Part shown: positions 28,317 to 36,323 of the stretch, one piece after another
Position numbering within the stretch: the first letter of the stretch is position 1
Layout of the letters: each line of letters opens with the position of its first letter
NCBI GenBank assembly: GCA_016711405.1
Contig: JADJSZ010000021.1
Location: 1 to 64,000 of the forward strand
Direction of reading: 5' to 3'
Length of the DNA: 64,000 nucleotides
Source of the DNA: Candidatus Hadersleviella danica
GTDB lineage: Bacteria > Chloroflexota > Anaerolineae > Promineifilales > Promineifilaceae
Notes under the pieces: generated by a model
What the model saw: only the letters and a program-made list of their open reading frames with translations
Told to the model about the DNA's origin: nothing
Database searches by the model: none
Position numbers and translations under genes: made by a program

Positions 28317-30566
28317 ATGAAATCCCTTCTCAAATGGCTCGGCCGCATCCTCCTCGGGCTACTACTCCTCCTCGTTCTGCTCTTTGTCACCGCTGGCTTC
28401 CTCCCCCAGCCGGCCGACCCTGTCATAGACATGGCCACCCACGGCGCAGGCTCCAGCACCATCCTGCCCTCTTACACGGGCTTGCAACGCGCCTTCCCCG
28501 CCTCCAACGAACCCGCCGAAAACCCCAGCACACCCGCCAAAGTCGAACTCGGCCGTCTCCTCTTCTTCGACCCACTCCTCTCCAGCAACGATGAACTCGC
28601 CTGCGCCAGTTGCCACCAGCCCGACTTGGGCTTCAGCGACGGCCGTGCCACCCCCCTCGGCCTCGACGGCCAACCCCTCGAGCGCAACGCCCCCACCCTG
28701 TGGAACGTCGCCTACGTCCAAAACCTCTTCTGGGACGGCCGTGAAACCTCCCTCGAAAGCCAAGTCAACACCCCCCTCACCCATCCCAACGAGATGGGCG
28801 TAGCCGACCCCGCCGCCCTCCAAGCCGAACTCCGCGCCATTCCCGAATACATCACCCTGTTTGATGAGGCGTTTGGCGGCGGCGAAGCGGCCGTCACCCC
28901 CACCAACATGGCCTACGCCCTCTCCGCCTTCCAGCGCACCCTCCTCACCGACAACAGCCCCTTCGACCGCTACGCCGCTGGGGAATTCGAGGCACTCACC
29001 AGCCAACAACGGCGCGGCCTGACCCTCTTCCGTTCAGGAGCGACCCGCTGTTTTGAATGTCACGGTGCCCCCACCTTTGCCAGCGACACCTTCCGCGTCG
29101 TCGGCCTCCCCAGCGATGACCTCGGCCGTGCTGGCGTGGTAGACGACGGCCAGCAAGGCGCGTTTAAAGTCCCCACCCTCCGCAACATCGCCCTCAGCGC
29201 CCCCTACATGCACGATGGTTCCAAAGCCACCCTCGCCGAAGTCATAGACTTTTATGCCGATGGCGGCGGCCGTATCCACGGCCAAGAAAACATAGATGCC
29301 TTCGTGCAAGGCTTCGAGATGACCGACCAAGAGCGCGAAGACCTCGTCGCCTTCCTCCACGCCCTCACCGATGAGAGCAACCTCCCCGCCATCCCCGCCA
29401 GCGTCCCCTCGGGACTGCCCGTGCCCATTACCGCACAGGATAACCCCGGCCGTCTGCTGGCCGCGACTTACAATGCGGGCGGTGAGGCGGCCGTCAACGA
29501 AGACAGGCCCGCTGAAGAAATTACTGTGCAGGCGGGGGAGAGCATTCAGGCGGCCGTGGACCGTGCCCAGCCCGGCGACACCATCCTCATCCCCTACGGC
29601 GTTTACAACGAGCGCGTCGTCATAGACATCAGCGACCTCACCGTACACGGTATCCCCAACTCCGCTGGCGAATACCCCATTTTAGATGGCGAAAACAACT
29701 TCCCCGAAGCCATCATCGCCTCGGGCAACAACTTCACCGTCGGCTATCTCCACGTCCGCAACTACACCGATAACGGCATCCTCGTCGAAGGCGTGACCAA
29801 CGTCCACTACCACGACATCTTCGCCGAAAAGACAGGCGCATACGGCATTTATCCCGTCCAAAGCACCAATGTTCTCATCGAACGCATCGAAGTCACCGGC
29901 GCCGACGACGCAGGCATTTACGCGGGCCAGTGCGAAGCAGTCATCGTGCGCGATAGCGTCGCCTACGGCAATGTGATTGGCATCGAATTGGAAAACACCC
30001 TCGGCGGCGAAATCTACAACAACCACACCTACGGCAACACGACAGGCATCTTCGTCGTCATCCTGCCCCAACTCAGCTCCAAAATTTCGCGCAACACCCT
30101 CGTCTATAACAACATCGCCGATGACAATAACTTGGAGAACTTCGGCCGTGCCGGCACCACCGTCAGCCTCCTCCCTCCCGGCGTGGGCATTCTCCTCCTC
30201 GGCACAGACCAAAGCGAAGTCTACGACAACACCATGCGCGGCAACAAAAGCACAGGTGTGGCCGTCTTCAGCCTCACCAGCACAGGCCAATTCGATGTCA
30301 ACGAGTTGGATATTGGTTCCCTGCCCGAAGGCAACTGGGTGCATAACAACAGCTACGAAAACAACGGCTACGACCCCGACCAGTTCATCAAAGATTTAGG
30401 CATCCCCGTCGGCGATGTGCTTTGGGATGGCACTGGCTCAGGCAACCGCTTCGACGAATCGGCCGCGACCACCTTCCCGCCCCTTCTGCCCAGCAACAAC
30501 TGGCCCGCCTTCGCCCAACGCGCCTATGGCAACATCCTCGGCTGGCTCCTCAGCTTAGTCGGCTAA
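28317..30566 (+). CDS. Di-haem cytochrome c peroxidase fused to a NosD-like beta-helix domain
   Basis: Encodes 749 residues. ACCGGAGACCCC precedes the ATG. Residues 1-28 are a signal anchor (LLKWLGRILLGLLLLLVLLF). Residues about 45-370 are a MauG/CcpA-type di-haem peroxidase: haem sites CASCH (about 97) and CFECH (about 240), VELGRLLFFDPLLS, APTLWNVAYVQNLFWDGR, and a Met in YMHDGSKATLAEVIDFY. Residues about 395-740 form a right-handed beta-helix: EITVQAGESIQAAVDRAQ, GDTILIPYGVYNERVVID, then short coils ending in GNTTGIF-type motifs, as in NosD/carbohydrate-processing proteins. The two domains are usually separate. The gene is intact, with no frameshift. A periplasm-facing redox enzyme with a polymer-binding domain is the simplest reading; the substrate is unknown. 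Confidence 0.88.
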   Translation: MKSLLKWLGRILLGLLLLLVLLFVTAGFLPQPADPVIDMATHGAGSSTILPSYTGLQRAFPASNEPAENPSTPAKVELGRLLFFDPLLSSNDELACASCHQPDLGFSDGRATPLGLDGQPLERNAPTLWNVAYVQNLFWDGRETSLESQVNTPLTHPNEMGVADPAALQAELRAIPEYITLFDEAFGGGEAAVTPTNMAYALSAFQRTLLTDNSPFDRYAAGEFEALTSQQRRGLTLFRSGATRCFECHGAPTFASDTFRVVGLPSDDLGRAGVVDDGQQGAFKVPTLRNIALSAPYMHDGSKATLAEVIDFYADGGGRIHGQENIDAFVQGFEMTDQEREDLVAFLHALTDESNLPAIPASVPSGLPVPITAQDNPGRLLAATYNAGGEAAVNEDRPAEEITVQAGESIQAAVDRAQPGDTILIPYGVYNERVVIDISDLTVHGIPNSAGEYPILDGENNFPEAIIASGNNFTVGYLHVRNYTDNGILVEGVTNVHYHDIFAEKTGAYGIYPVQSTNVLIERIEVTGADDAGIYAGQCEAVIVRDSVAYGNVIGIELENTLGGEIYNNHTYGNTTGIFVVILPQLSSKISRNTLVYNNIADDNNLENFGRAGTTVSLLPPGVGILLLGTDQSEVYDNTMRGNKSTGVAVFSLTSTGQFDVNELDIGSLPEGNWVHNNSYENNGYDPDQFIKDLGIPVGDVLWDGTGSGNRFDESAATTFPPLLPSNNWPAFAQRAYGNILGWLLSLVG

Positions 30567-30640
30567 GAGTAGAGAGAAAAGAGAAGAGAGAAAAGGGGGA
30601 AGCGTGTTCTCTTCTCTCTTCTCTCTACTCTCTTCTTTTG
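30567..30640. repeat. Purine/pyrimidine hairpin after the peroxidase gene
   Basis: GAGTAGAGAGAAAAGAGAAG on the left pairs with CTTCTCTCTTCTCTCTACTC on the right across a GGGGGAAGCGTG loop. A T-containing tail (TCTTCTTTTG) follows, so it could act as terminator. Confidence 0.75.
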
Positions 30641-30645
30641 AACAA

Positions 30646-30672
30646 CAAAAAAGCCAGCTTGGGCAAGCTGGC
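30646..30672 (-). terminator. Terminator of tRNA-Thr
   Basis: On the minus strand GCCAGCTT pairs with AAGCTGGC around a GCCC loop, followed by six T. It lies 12 bp beyond the tRNA 3' end. Confidence 0.8.
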
Positions 30673-30684
30673 TTTTAATGTGAG

Positions 30685-30757
30685 AGCCACCTATGGGAAT
30701 CGAACCCATAACCTACCACTTACGAAGCGGTCACTCTGCCAATTGAGCTAAGGTGGC
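30685..30757 (-). tRNA. tRNA-Thr (anticodon CGT)
   Basis: The minus strand folds into a complete cloverleaf: acceptor GCCACCT/AGGTGGC, D arm GCTC...GAGT, anticodon stem ACCGC/GTGGT with loop TTCGTAA, and T arm ATGGG-TTCGATT-CCCAT. The anticodon CGT reads ACG (Thr), a codon made very frequent here by the ACGGCCGT motif. The 73-nt gene does not encode CCA. Confidence 0.95.
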
Positions 30758-30768
30758 AATCGAGGGAA

Positions 30769-30797
30769 ATTATAACAAGGGTGTGGGGGAGATGCAA
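30769..30797 (-). promoter_or_regulatory. Promoter of tRNA-Thr
   Basis: Minus strand: -35 TTGCAT, 17-bp spacer CTCCCCCACACCCTTGT, -10 TATAAT. The -10 ends 11 bases before the mature tRNA 5' end. Confidence 0.75.
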
Positions 30798-30862
30798 AAG
30801 GTTACTCGTTATTCGTGATTCGTTATTTAATGGACGTGTTTCATTTTAGCTGGGGATGACCC

Positions 30863-30943
30863 GCTGTAGGGGTAGGCCTTGTGCCTACCCTCGGCCTCGT
30901 AATACCCAGAAATCCGGGCAACCACAAGGGTTGCCCCTACAGC
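30863..30943. repeat. Dispersed double-hairpin repeat (GTAGGGG...CCCCTAC family), copy 2
   Basis: Outer arms GCTGTAGGGG (30863-30872) and CCCCTACAGC (30934-30943) are perfect complements. Inside are GGTAGGCCTTGTGCCTACC and GGGCAACCACAAGGGTTGCC, each a hairpin. The rest of the 30798-31064 gap shows no gene. Confidence 0.8.
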
Positions 30944-31064
30944 CCGCTCTCCACTGACTAAAACACACCTTATTCAATCGCTCTTCAACCCGTTGCCGTT
31001 ATATTTGTACCTGTCTCTCCACAGCCAACACCCACCTTTGCCCACCGTTCACCTCATTTAAGCC

Positions 31065-32331
31065 ATGTCCTCTTGGAACAGTGAACCCGCAATTAACAAC
31101 CAGCGCGAGCGAATCTTGCTCGGCCTTGCCATCTTGTTTGTGTTTAGCAACGGCATCGCGCTGGGTCTTGTCCAAACGGCCGCGTTTAACCTGCGCCACC
31201 TCTGGCCTGTCAGCCTGTGGGCGGTGCTGGCCATTGGCGGTCAACTCCTCCTCCACCGCTACAAACCCACCCACGACCCCTACTTGTGGCCGCTCGTCTC
31301 GCTCTTGTTGGGCTGGGGCATCTTGCTGGTGGATAGATTAGCCCCCAACTTTTTAGCGCGGCAGGTCGCGTGGGTCGCCTTGGGCACGGCCGTGGCTCTC
31401 GCCGTGGCCATCTGGCCGCGCAACCTGCGCTTCTTGCGCCAATATCGGTACACATGGCTTCTCGGCGGGTTGCTCTTACTGGGTGCGACGTTCCTCTTTG
31501 GGGTTAATCCCTCGGGCTTTGGGGCACAACAGTGGCTCCGCCTCCCTTTTCTGCGCTTCATCTACTTCCAGCCCTCCGAATTGCTCAAGCTCCTGTTGGT
31601 CGTCTATCTGGCCAGTTACTTTGCCGATAGGCAAGAGTTGTTGCGGCTCAACGGCCGTCACACCTTGCCTTATCTCGCCCCCCTGTTGCTCATGTGGGGC
31701 TTCTGCATGATTCTGCTCGTCTGGCAACGGGATTTGGGCGCGGCTACCCTCTTTTTCATCCTCTTCCTCACCTTGCTCTACTTGGCCACGGGCGAACGTT
31801 TGTATGTGTGGGGCGGGCTGGGTCTGCTGGCTCTCGCGGCCGTCTTCGCCTATTTCGCCTTCGATGTGGTGACGTTACGAGTAGATGCGTGGTGGAATCC
31901 GTGGCCCGAGGCGGACAACCGCGCCTTTCAGATTGTGCAATCGCTCTACGCCCTCGCCAGTGGGGGGGTGTTCGGCCGTGGCATCGGCCAAGGCTTTCCC
32001 CACCTATATTCCCGTGGTTCACTCCGATTTTGCCTTTGCCGCCCTTGGCGAGGAGTGGGGCGCGGTGGGCAGTTTAGCGGCCGTGGCTTGCTTCGCTCTG
32101 CTGGCTCAGCGCGGCTTGTGGGTGGCTTTGCACAGCCAACGGCCGTTTCGCACCTACTTGGCCGCTGGCATCACCATTCTGTTCAGCACCCAAGCCTTGC
32201 TCATCATGGGCGGTGTCACCAAACTCCTGCCCCTCACGGGTGTTACCTTGCCCTTTGTCAGTTATGGCGGGAGTTCGCTCATGGTTAGCTGTCTCATGGC
32301 GGGCTTGCTTTTACACCTATCGAGTGAGTAA
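31065..32331 (+). CDS. FtsW/RodA/SpoVE-family peptidoglycan glycosyltransferase (one frameshift)
   Basis: About 422 residues with roughly ten membrane helices. The first part to about 32000 contains IYFQPSELLKLLLVVYLASY and VWQRDLGAATLFFILFLTLL, the conserved SEDS signatures around the catalytic aspartate region. After a frame break near 32000 (GGCTTTCCCCACC) it continues with PTYIPVVHSDFAFAALGEEW and ends with the family hallmark GVTLPFVSYGGSSL. SEDS proteins polymerise lipid II during elongation or division. It stands alone, without a neighbouring penicillin-binding protein, so FtsW versus RodA cannot be decided. The frameshift is probably an error because the C-terminal part is well conserved. 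Confidence 0.88.
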
Positions 32332-32428
32332 AAGGAGGGAAAGGTGTGAAAAGTAAGAAATAAAAAGTGAGAAGTGGGGCATTTAGCCAGCCACTTCTCA
32401 CTTTTTACTTTTCACCTTTTACCTTTCA
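32330..32428. repeat. Word-repeat hairpin (AAGTAAGAAATAAAAAGTGAG type)
   Basis: GTGAAAAGTAAGAAATAAAAA and GTGAGAAGTGG on the left pair with CCACTTCTCACTTTTTAC and TTTTCACC on the right. Same word family as 9106-9212. Confidence 0.75.
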
Positions 32429-32454
32429 CGCAAGCGAAAGGCAACGGCCGTGGA

Positions 32455-33930
32455 TTACTCAGCGGGGAGCAACACCGCGTCAATCACATGAATCACGCCA
32501 TTCGTGGCGAAAATATCGGTGATGATGACATTAACCGTGCCGTTGAGCACAACCCCATCATCCGTCACTTCAATCGTAATCTCTTGCCCATTCAGGGTCA
32601 CGACCGATTCCAAGCCCACCACCGCTTCAGCGGCCGCAATGCCATCCACCACGTGGTAGAGCAGAATGTCGGTCAACGCACCTTCGGGGTCAGCCAACAG
32701 CGCCTCAATCGTGCCTGCGGGCAGGGCGGCAAACGCCTCATCAGTGGGGGCAAACACGGTGAATTCCCCTTCACCAGCCAATGTCTCCACCAAGCCGGCC
32801 GCTTCTAAGGCGGCCACTAGCGTCGTAAAGTTGCCATCGGCCACGGCGATTTCGGCAATGCTCATCGTCGGCTCTTCCATTTCCATCGTCTCATCAGCGG
32901 CGGGGAGCAACACCGCATCAATGACGTGAATCACGCCGTTTGTGGCCATGATGTCCGTCGCCACGACGTTGACTGTGCCATTCAGCACAACCCCCGCATC
33001 GGTCACTTCAATGGTCACTTCTTGGCCATTCAGCGTCATAACCGATTCCATACCCACCACATCTTCGGCCAAGGCCACGCCATCTACGACATGGTAGAGC
33101 AGAATGTCGGTCAACACGCCTTCGGGGTCAGCCAACAGGGTTTCCACAGTGCCTTCGGGCAAAGCGGCAAATGCCTCATCGGTGGGGGCAAAAACGGTGA
33201 ACGCGCCTTCACCCGACAGGGTTTCCACCAAGCCAGCGGCATCTAAAGCGGCCACCAGGGTGGTGAAACTGCCATTGTCCACCGCGATTTCAGCAATGCT
33301 CATTGTCGGCTCTTCCATTTCCATCGCCTCATCGGCGGGGGGGAGCAAGACAGCATCAATCACATGGATGACACCATTGGTGGCCATAATGTCGGTCGTC
33401 ACGACGTTGACGGAGCCATTCAGCACCACGCCGCTATCGGTCACTTCAATGGTCACATCCGCCCCGTTCAGGGTGGTGACGGATTCAAGGGTGACGACGG
33501 TTTCGGCTAAAGCCACGCCATCTACCACATGGTAGAGCAGGATTTGGGTCAACGCACCTGTGGGGTCAGCCAACAAGGTTTCCACAGTGCCCTCGGGCAA
33601 AGCGGCAAATGCGTCGTCGGTGGGGGCAAACACGGTGAACGCGCCTTCACCCGACAGGGTTTCCACCAAGCCAGCCGCATCTAAAGCGGCCACCAGTGTG
33701 GTGAAACTGCCATTGTCCACGGCGATTTCAGCAATGCTCATGGTGGGTTCCATGACTTCGGGCATTGGCTCGGCCGTGGGTTCGGCGGTCGGCTCGGCCG
33801 TGGGTTCCACAGGGACGGCCGTTGGCTCCGGGGCGGGTTCGGCCGTGGGGGCAGGGGTTGCTTGGCCACCGCAAGCGGCCAAAGCGAGGGCTAACAATAG
33901 GCTCAACAGGACAAATAATCTGTTTTTCAT
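32455..33930 (-). CDS. Lipoprotein with three tandem fasciclin (FAS1) domains
   Basis: Encodes 491 residues. The ATG at 33930 is chosen over an in-frame start at 34017 because AAGGAGCG precedes it and it opens a normal signal peptide (MKNRLFVLLSLLLALALAAC, lipobox LAAC). A Thr/Pro/Glu linker follows (PTAEPTAEPTAEPM). Three FAS1 domains of about 140 residues each begin TMSIAEIAVDNGSFTTLVAA; each has FTVFAPTD.AFAALP, LLYHVVDG and the terminal GVIHVIDAVLLP. FAS1 domains mediate adhesion. The three copies are highly similar at DNA level, pointing to recent internal duplication or gene conversion. Confidence 0.93.
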   Translation of the reverse strand: MKNRLFVLLSLLLALALAACGGQATPAPTAEPAPEPTAVPVEPTAEPTAEPTAEPMPEVMEPTMSIAEIAVDNGSFTTLVAALDAAGLVETLSGEGAFTVFAPTDDAFAALPEGTVETLLADPTGALTQILLYHVVDGVALAETVVTLESVTTLNGADVTIEVTDSGVVLNGSVNVVTTDIMATNGVIHVIDAVLLPPADEAMEMEEPTMSIAEIAVDNGSFTTLVAALDAAGLVETLSGEGAFTVFAPTDEAFAALPEGTVETLLADPEGVLTDILLYHVVDGVALAEDVVGMESVMTLNGQEVTIEVTDAGVVLNGTVNVVATDIMATNGVIHVIDAVLLPAADETMEMEEPTMSIAEIAVADGNFTTLVAALEAAGLVETLAGEGEFTVFAPTDEAFAALPAGTIEALLADPEGALTDILLYHVVDGIAAAEAVVGLESVVTLNGQEITIEVTDDGVVLNGTVNVIITDIFATNGVIHVIDAVLLPAE

Positions 33931-34017
33931 CTTCTTTTTCGCTCCTTGTGCGATTCGTTTCGTTTCGTTTTTCACTTCTTCAAGCAGTTGGGTAAAGGGT
34001 TGGTGAGAGGTGGCCAC

Positions 34018-34198
34018 GACTCAACCAGCGCAGAGGCATGGAAGGGTTTATAAAGTGTGAGTGTGATGCTTTCCATGCGTCACATAAGTTCAACAGTAAC
34101 GGACGGCTGTCAATTTGTCAATGTTTTGCACAATTAGAAATCTGTTTACGCCTCTCTTTGTAAGCAACAAGTTAGACAAAGTTCGTTTTTAGATACAA
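34018..34198. other. Upstream region of the FAS1 gene
   Basis: AT-rich sequence with no open frame of coding character. It should contain the promoter of the FAS1 gene, but I find no convincing -35/-10 pair. Confidence 0.4.
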
Positions 34199-34232
34199 AA
34201 ACTTGGACAATTCGTACAAATTGTCCAAGTTT
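34199..34232. repeat. 14-bp perfect inverted repeat
   Basis: AAACTTGGACAATT (34199-34212) and its complement (34219-34232) around a six-base loop. The following bases are AATAAACGG, so there is no T run. It could be a hairpin or a protein-binding site in the gap between tadA and the FAS1 gene. Confidence 0.7.
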
Positions 34233-34319
34233 AATAAACGGCCGCTGTTAGATAAGCGGCACATTAACGGCTCTTCTTTTGGCGCAAAACAAACGGGCAG
34301 GCTTCCTGAAAAAAGTTAC

Positions 34320-34380
34320 TGTTTATTGGTTACTAGTTATTGATACGCCCCAACCACCAGCCACCAATAACGAATAACTA
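34320..34380. repeat. Word-repeat hairpin (GTTATTGG type) at the tadA 3' end
   Basis: CTGTTTATTGGTTACTAGTTATTG on the left pairs imperfectly with CCACCAATAACGAATAACTA on the right. It ends exactly at the tadA stop codon. Confidence 0.65.
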
Positions 34381-34839
34381 TTTTTTCCGCAAGAGGCGGA
34401 AGAATTGTTGGAGGAGGTCGGCCGCTTCCCCCGCCAGCACCCCGCTGGTGATTTCGACGCGGTGGTTAAACCCCTCGGCCGCGAAAATATCGACAATGGA
34501 GCCGTGCGCCCCAAAGCGCGTATCTTTGGCTCCATAGACCAAACGCGGCAACCGCGCTTGCAACATCGCCCCCGCACACATGGGGCACGGCTCAAGTGTG
34601 CAATAAAGCGTCACGCCAATCAGCCGCCAATTGCCCAAGAATTGCGCCGCCTCTTGCAAGGCGATAATTTCGGCGTGGGCGATGGGGCTTTGGTCGCTCT
34701 CTTTACGGTTGTAGCCACGGCCGATAATCTGCCCCTCCCACACCGCCACCGCCCCCACAGGGACTTCTTCAAGTTCGGCCGCTAACTGCGCCTGCGCCAA
34801 CGCTTCGCGCATCCACTGTTCATCATTTGGTATATTCAT
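34378..34839 (-). CDS. tadA: tRNA-specific adenosine deaminase
   Basis: Encodes 153 residues. It converts A34 to inosine in tRNA-Arg. The zinc-deaminase motifs HAEIIAL (catalytic Glu) and PCPMCAGA (two Cys ligands) are present, together with VPVGAVAVW, the substrate loop GRGYNRKES and the family's TRFGAHGS stretch. An upstream in-frame GTG at 34875 would add 12 residues; the ATG at 34839 gives MNIPNDEQWMREALAQA, which matches the usual start. No Shine-Dalgarno is visible at either. It is close to the expected length and intact. Confidence 0.93.
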   Translation of the reverse strand: MNIPNDEQWMREALAQAQLAAELEEVPVGAVAVWEGQIIGRGYNRKESDQSPIAHAEIIALQEAAQFLGNWRLIGVTLYCTLEPCPMCAGAMLQARLPRLVYGAKDTRFGAHGSIVDIFAAEGFNHRVEITSGVLAGEAADLLQQFFRLLRKK

Positions 34840-34875
34840 TGAGTTGAGAATTTGGGAGATGAAGAGAAGGGTCAC

Positions 34876-35273
34876 TTCTCTAAGGGCATTTGTTACAAAT
34901 GAGGGTTTTTAGACCAAGTTAAACGTAAAAACAAGTTTACCCCTTTGTTTCATTGCTCTTTTGCCTTTTTGTAATAAAAATTTATTGCAAAAAGGCAAAA
35001 GAGAGAAAGGGCAAAAGGCATTTAATCATCATAAATAAGAGCATGATTGAGGGCTGATTTTATGCGGGCAGAGGTAGGAACCGCAAATTATCCAACCAAA
35101 TAGCCTTTTTACGGCCGCTCCCCAACAGCGGAACTTCCTCACCCCTGAACCGTGATGTTTGCCACCCAGTGGGGGAGAGGAGAGGGGGTAAGATGGTGGG
35201 AATTAGGGGCAGGGGAGCAAGAGAGCAAGCGACTGAGAGACTGAGCGACTGACAGACTGAGAGACTAAAAACT
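34876..35273. other. Intergenic region with a perfect 48-bp cruciform and a word-repeat tract
   Basis: Holds the cruciform described separately at 34956-35003, a GA/CT-poor stretch, and near the end a tract of GACTGAGAGACTGAGCGAC words directly before the next start codon. I see no gene. Confidence 0.5.
34956..35003. repeat. Long perfect palindrome
   Basis: CTCTTTTGCCTTTTTG (34956-34971) is complementary to 34988-35003, and the interior AATAAA/TTTATT also pairs, so nearly all 48 bases are in one cruciform with a two-base tip. It is A/T-rich apart from the GGC core. Confidence 0.85.
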
Positions 35274-36254
35274 ATGAAATACGGCATACCCAAAGAAGTG
35301 CGAGACATGGAAACCCGCGTCGGGCTGACCCCCGGTGGGGTGCAGAGTTTGGTGCAAGCGGGGCACACGGTTTACGTGGAGCGGGACGCGGGCACGGCCG
35401 CTGGCTACCACGACGAAGATTACCGCCGTGTCGGTGGCGAAATCGTCTACTCGGCCGCCGAAGCCTACGGCCGCGCCGATGTCGTCTGCAAAATAGCCCG
35501 CCCCACGGCCGCCGAACACGCTCTCTTCCGCGAAGGACAAACCCTCTTCGCCTTCCTCAGTTTGGCCAGTGCCTCGGCCGATTTGCGCGAGGCGTTGGCC
35601 GAAAAACAAATCACCGCCATCGCCTACGAACGCATCCAACAGCCCGATGGAAGCCGCCCCGTTTTGCTGGCCGCCAGCGAAATCGCGGGGCGGCTCGCAC
35701 CCATCATTGCGGGCAATTTGTTGATGAGTGACGGCGGCCGAGGGGTTTTGCTGGGCGGCCTGCCGGGTATTCCCCCTGCGGCCGTGGTCGTTTTGGGGGC
35801 AGGAGTGCTGGGAAGCACGGCCGCCCATGCCTTCTTGGGCGTAGGTGCTCAAGTCGTTATTTTGGATAACGACATAGATAAATTGCGCCAATTGGAAAAG
35901 GAGCTAAACGGCCATGTCACCACCATGTACGCCACCCCCACCAACATCAATCGCGCTGTGCTATTTGCCGATGTGTTGGTCGGCGCGGCGGCCGTAGCGG
36001 GCGAACGCGCCCCCCTGTTGGTGCAAGAATCGCAGGTCAAAGCGATGCGGCGCGGCTCCATCATAATTGACTACGCGATAGATGAAGGGGGTTGCATTGC
36101 CACCAGTCGGCCGACCACCCGCCGCAACCCCACCTTCACCACCCACCAAGTCATTCATTACTGCGTCCCCAACATCACGGCCGCCGTCGGCCGTACCACC
36201 AGCAAAGCCATCACCTATGCCGCTCTGCCTTATTTACTTGGGGTAAAAAGTTAA
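35274..36254 (+). CDS. Alanine dehydrogenase-like protein
   Basis: Encodes 326 residues. It starts MKYGIPKEVRDMETRVGLTP, the diagnostic N-terminus of the AlaDH/PNT family. It has VFLSL-type strands and a Rossmann motif VVVLGAGVLGSTAAHAFLG (about residue 175) followed by Asp at the end of the second strand (VVILDND), suggesting NAD(H). Known alanine dehydrogenases have about 370 residues; here the C-terminus ends soon after TTSKAITYAALPYLL, so it is about 40 residues short. It would interconvert alanine and pyruvate plus ammonia. There is no Shine-Dalgarno; the start follows a tract of GACTGAGAGACT words. The next gene, 69 bp on, may be co-transcribed. Confidence 0.82.
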   Translation: MKYGIPKEVRDMETRVGLTPGGVQSLVQAGHTVYVERDAGTAAGYHDEDYRRVGGEIVYSAAEAYGRADVVCKIARPTAAEHALFREGQTLFAFLSLASASADLREALAEKQITAIAYERIQQPDGSRPVLLAASEIAGRLAPIIAGNLLMSDGGRGVLLGGLPGIPPAAVVVLGAGVLGSTAAHAFLGVGAQVVILDNDIDKLRQLEKELNGHVTTMYATPTNINRAVLFADVLVGAAAVAGERAPLLVQESQVKAMRRGSIIIDYAIDEGGCIATSRPTTRRNPTFTTHQVIHYCVPNITAAVGRTTSKAITYAALPYLLGVKS

Positions 36255-36323
36255 AAACATCCAGCCTTCAGTCAATCAGTTACAAACTGACCGCTGAAAG
36301 CTGATAGCTAACCGCTAAAAGCC

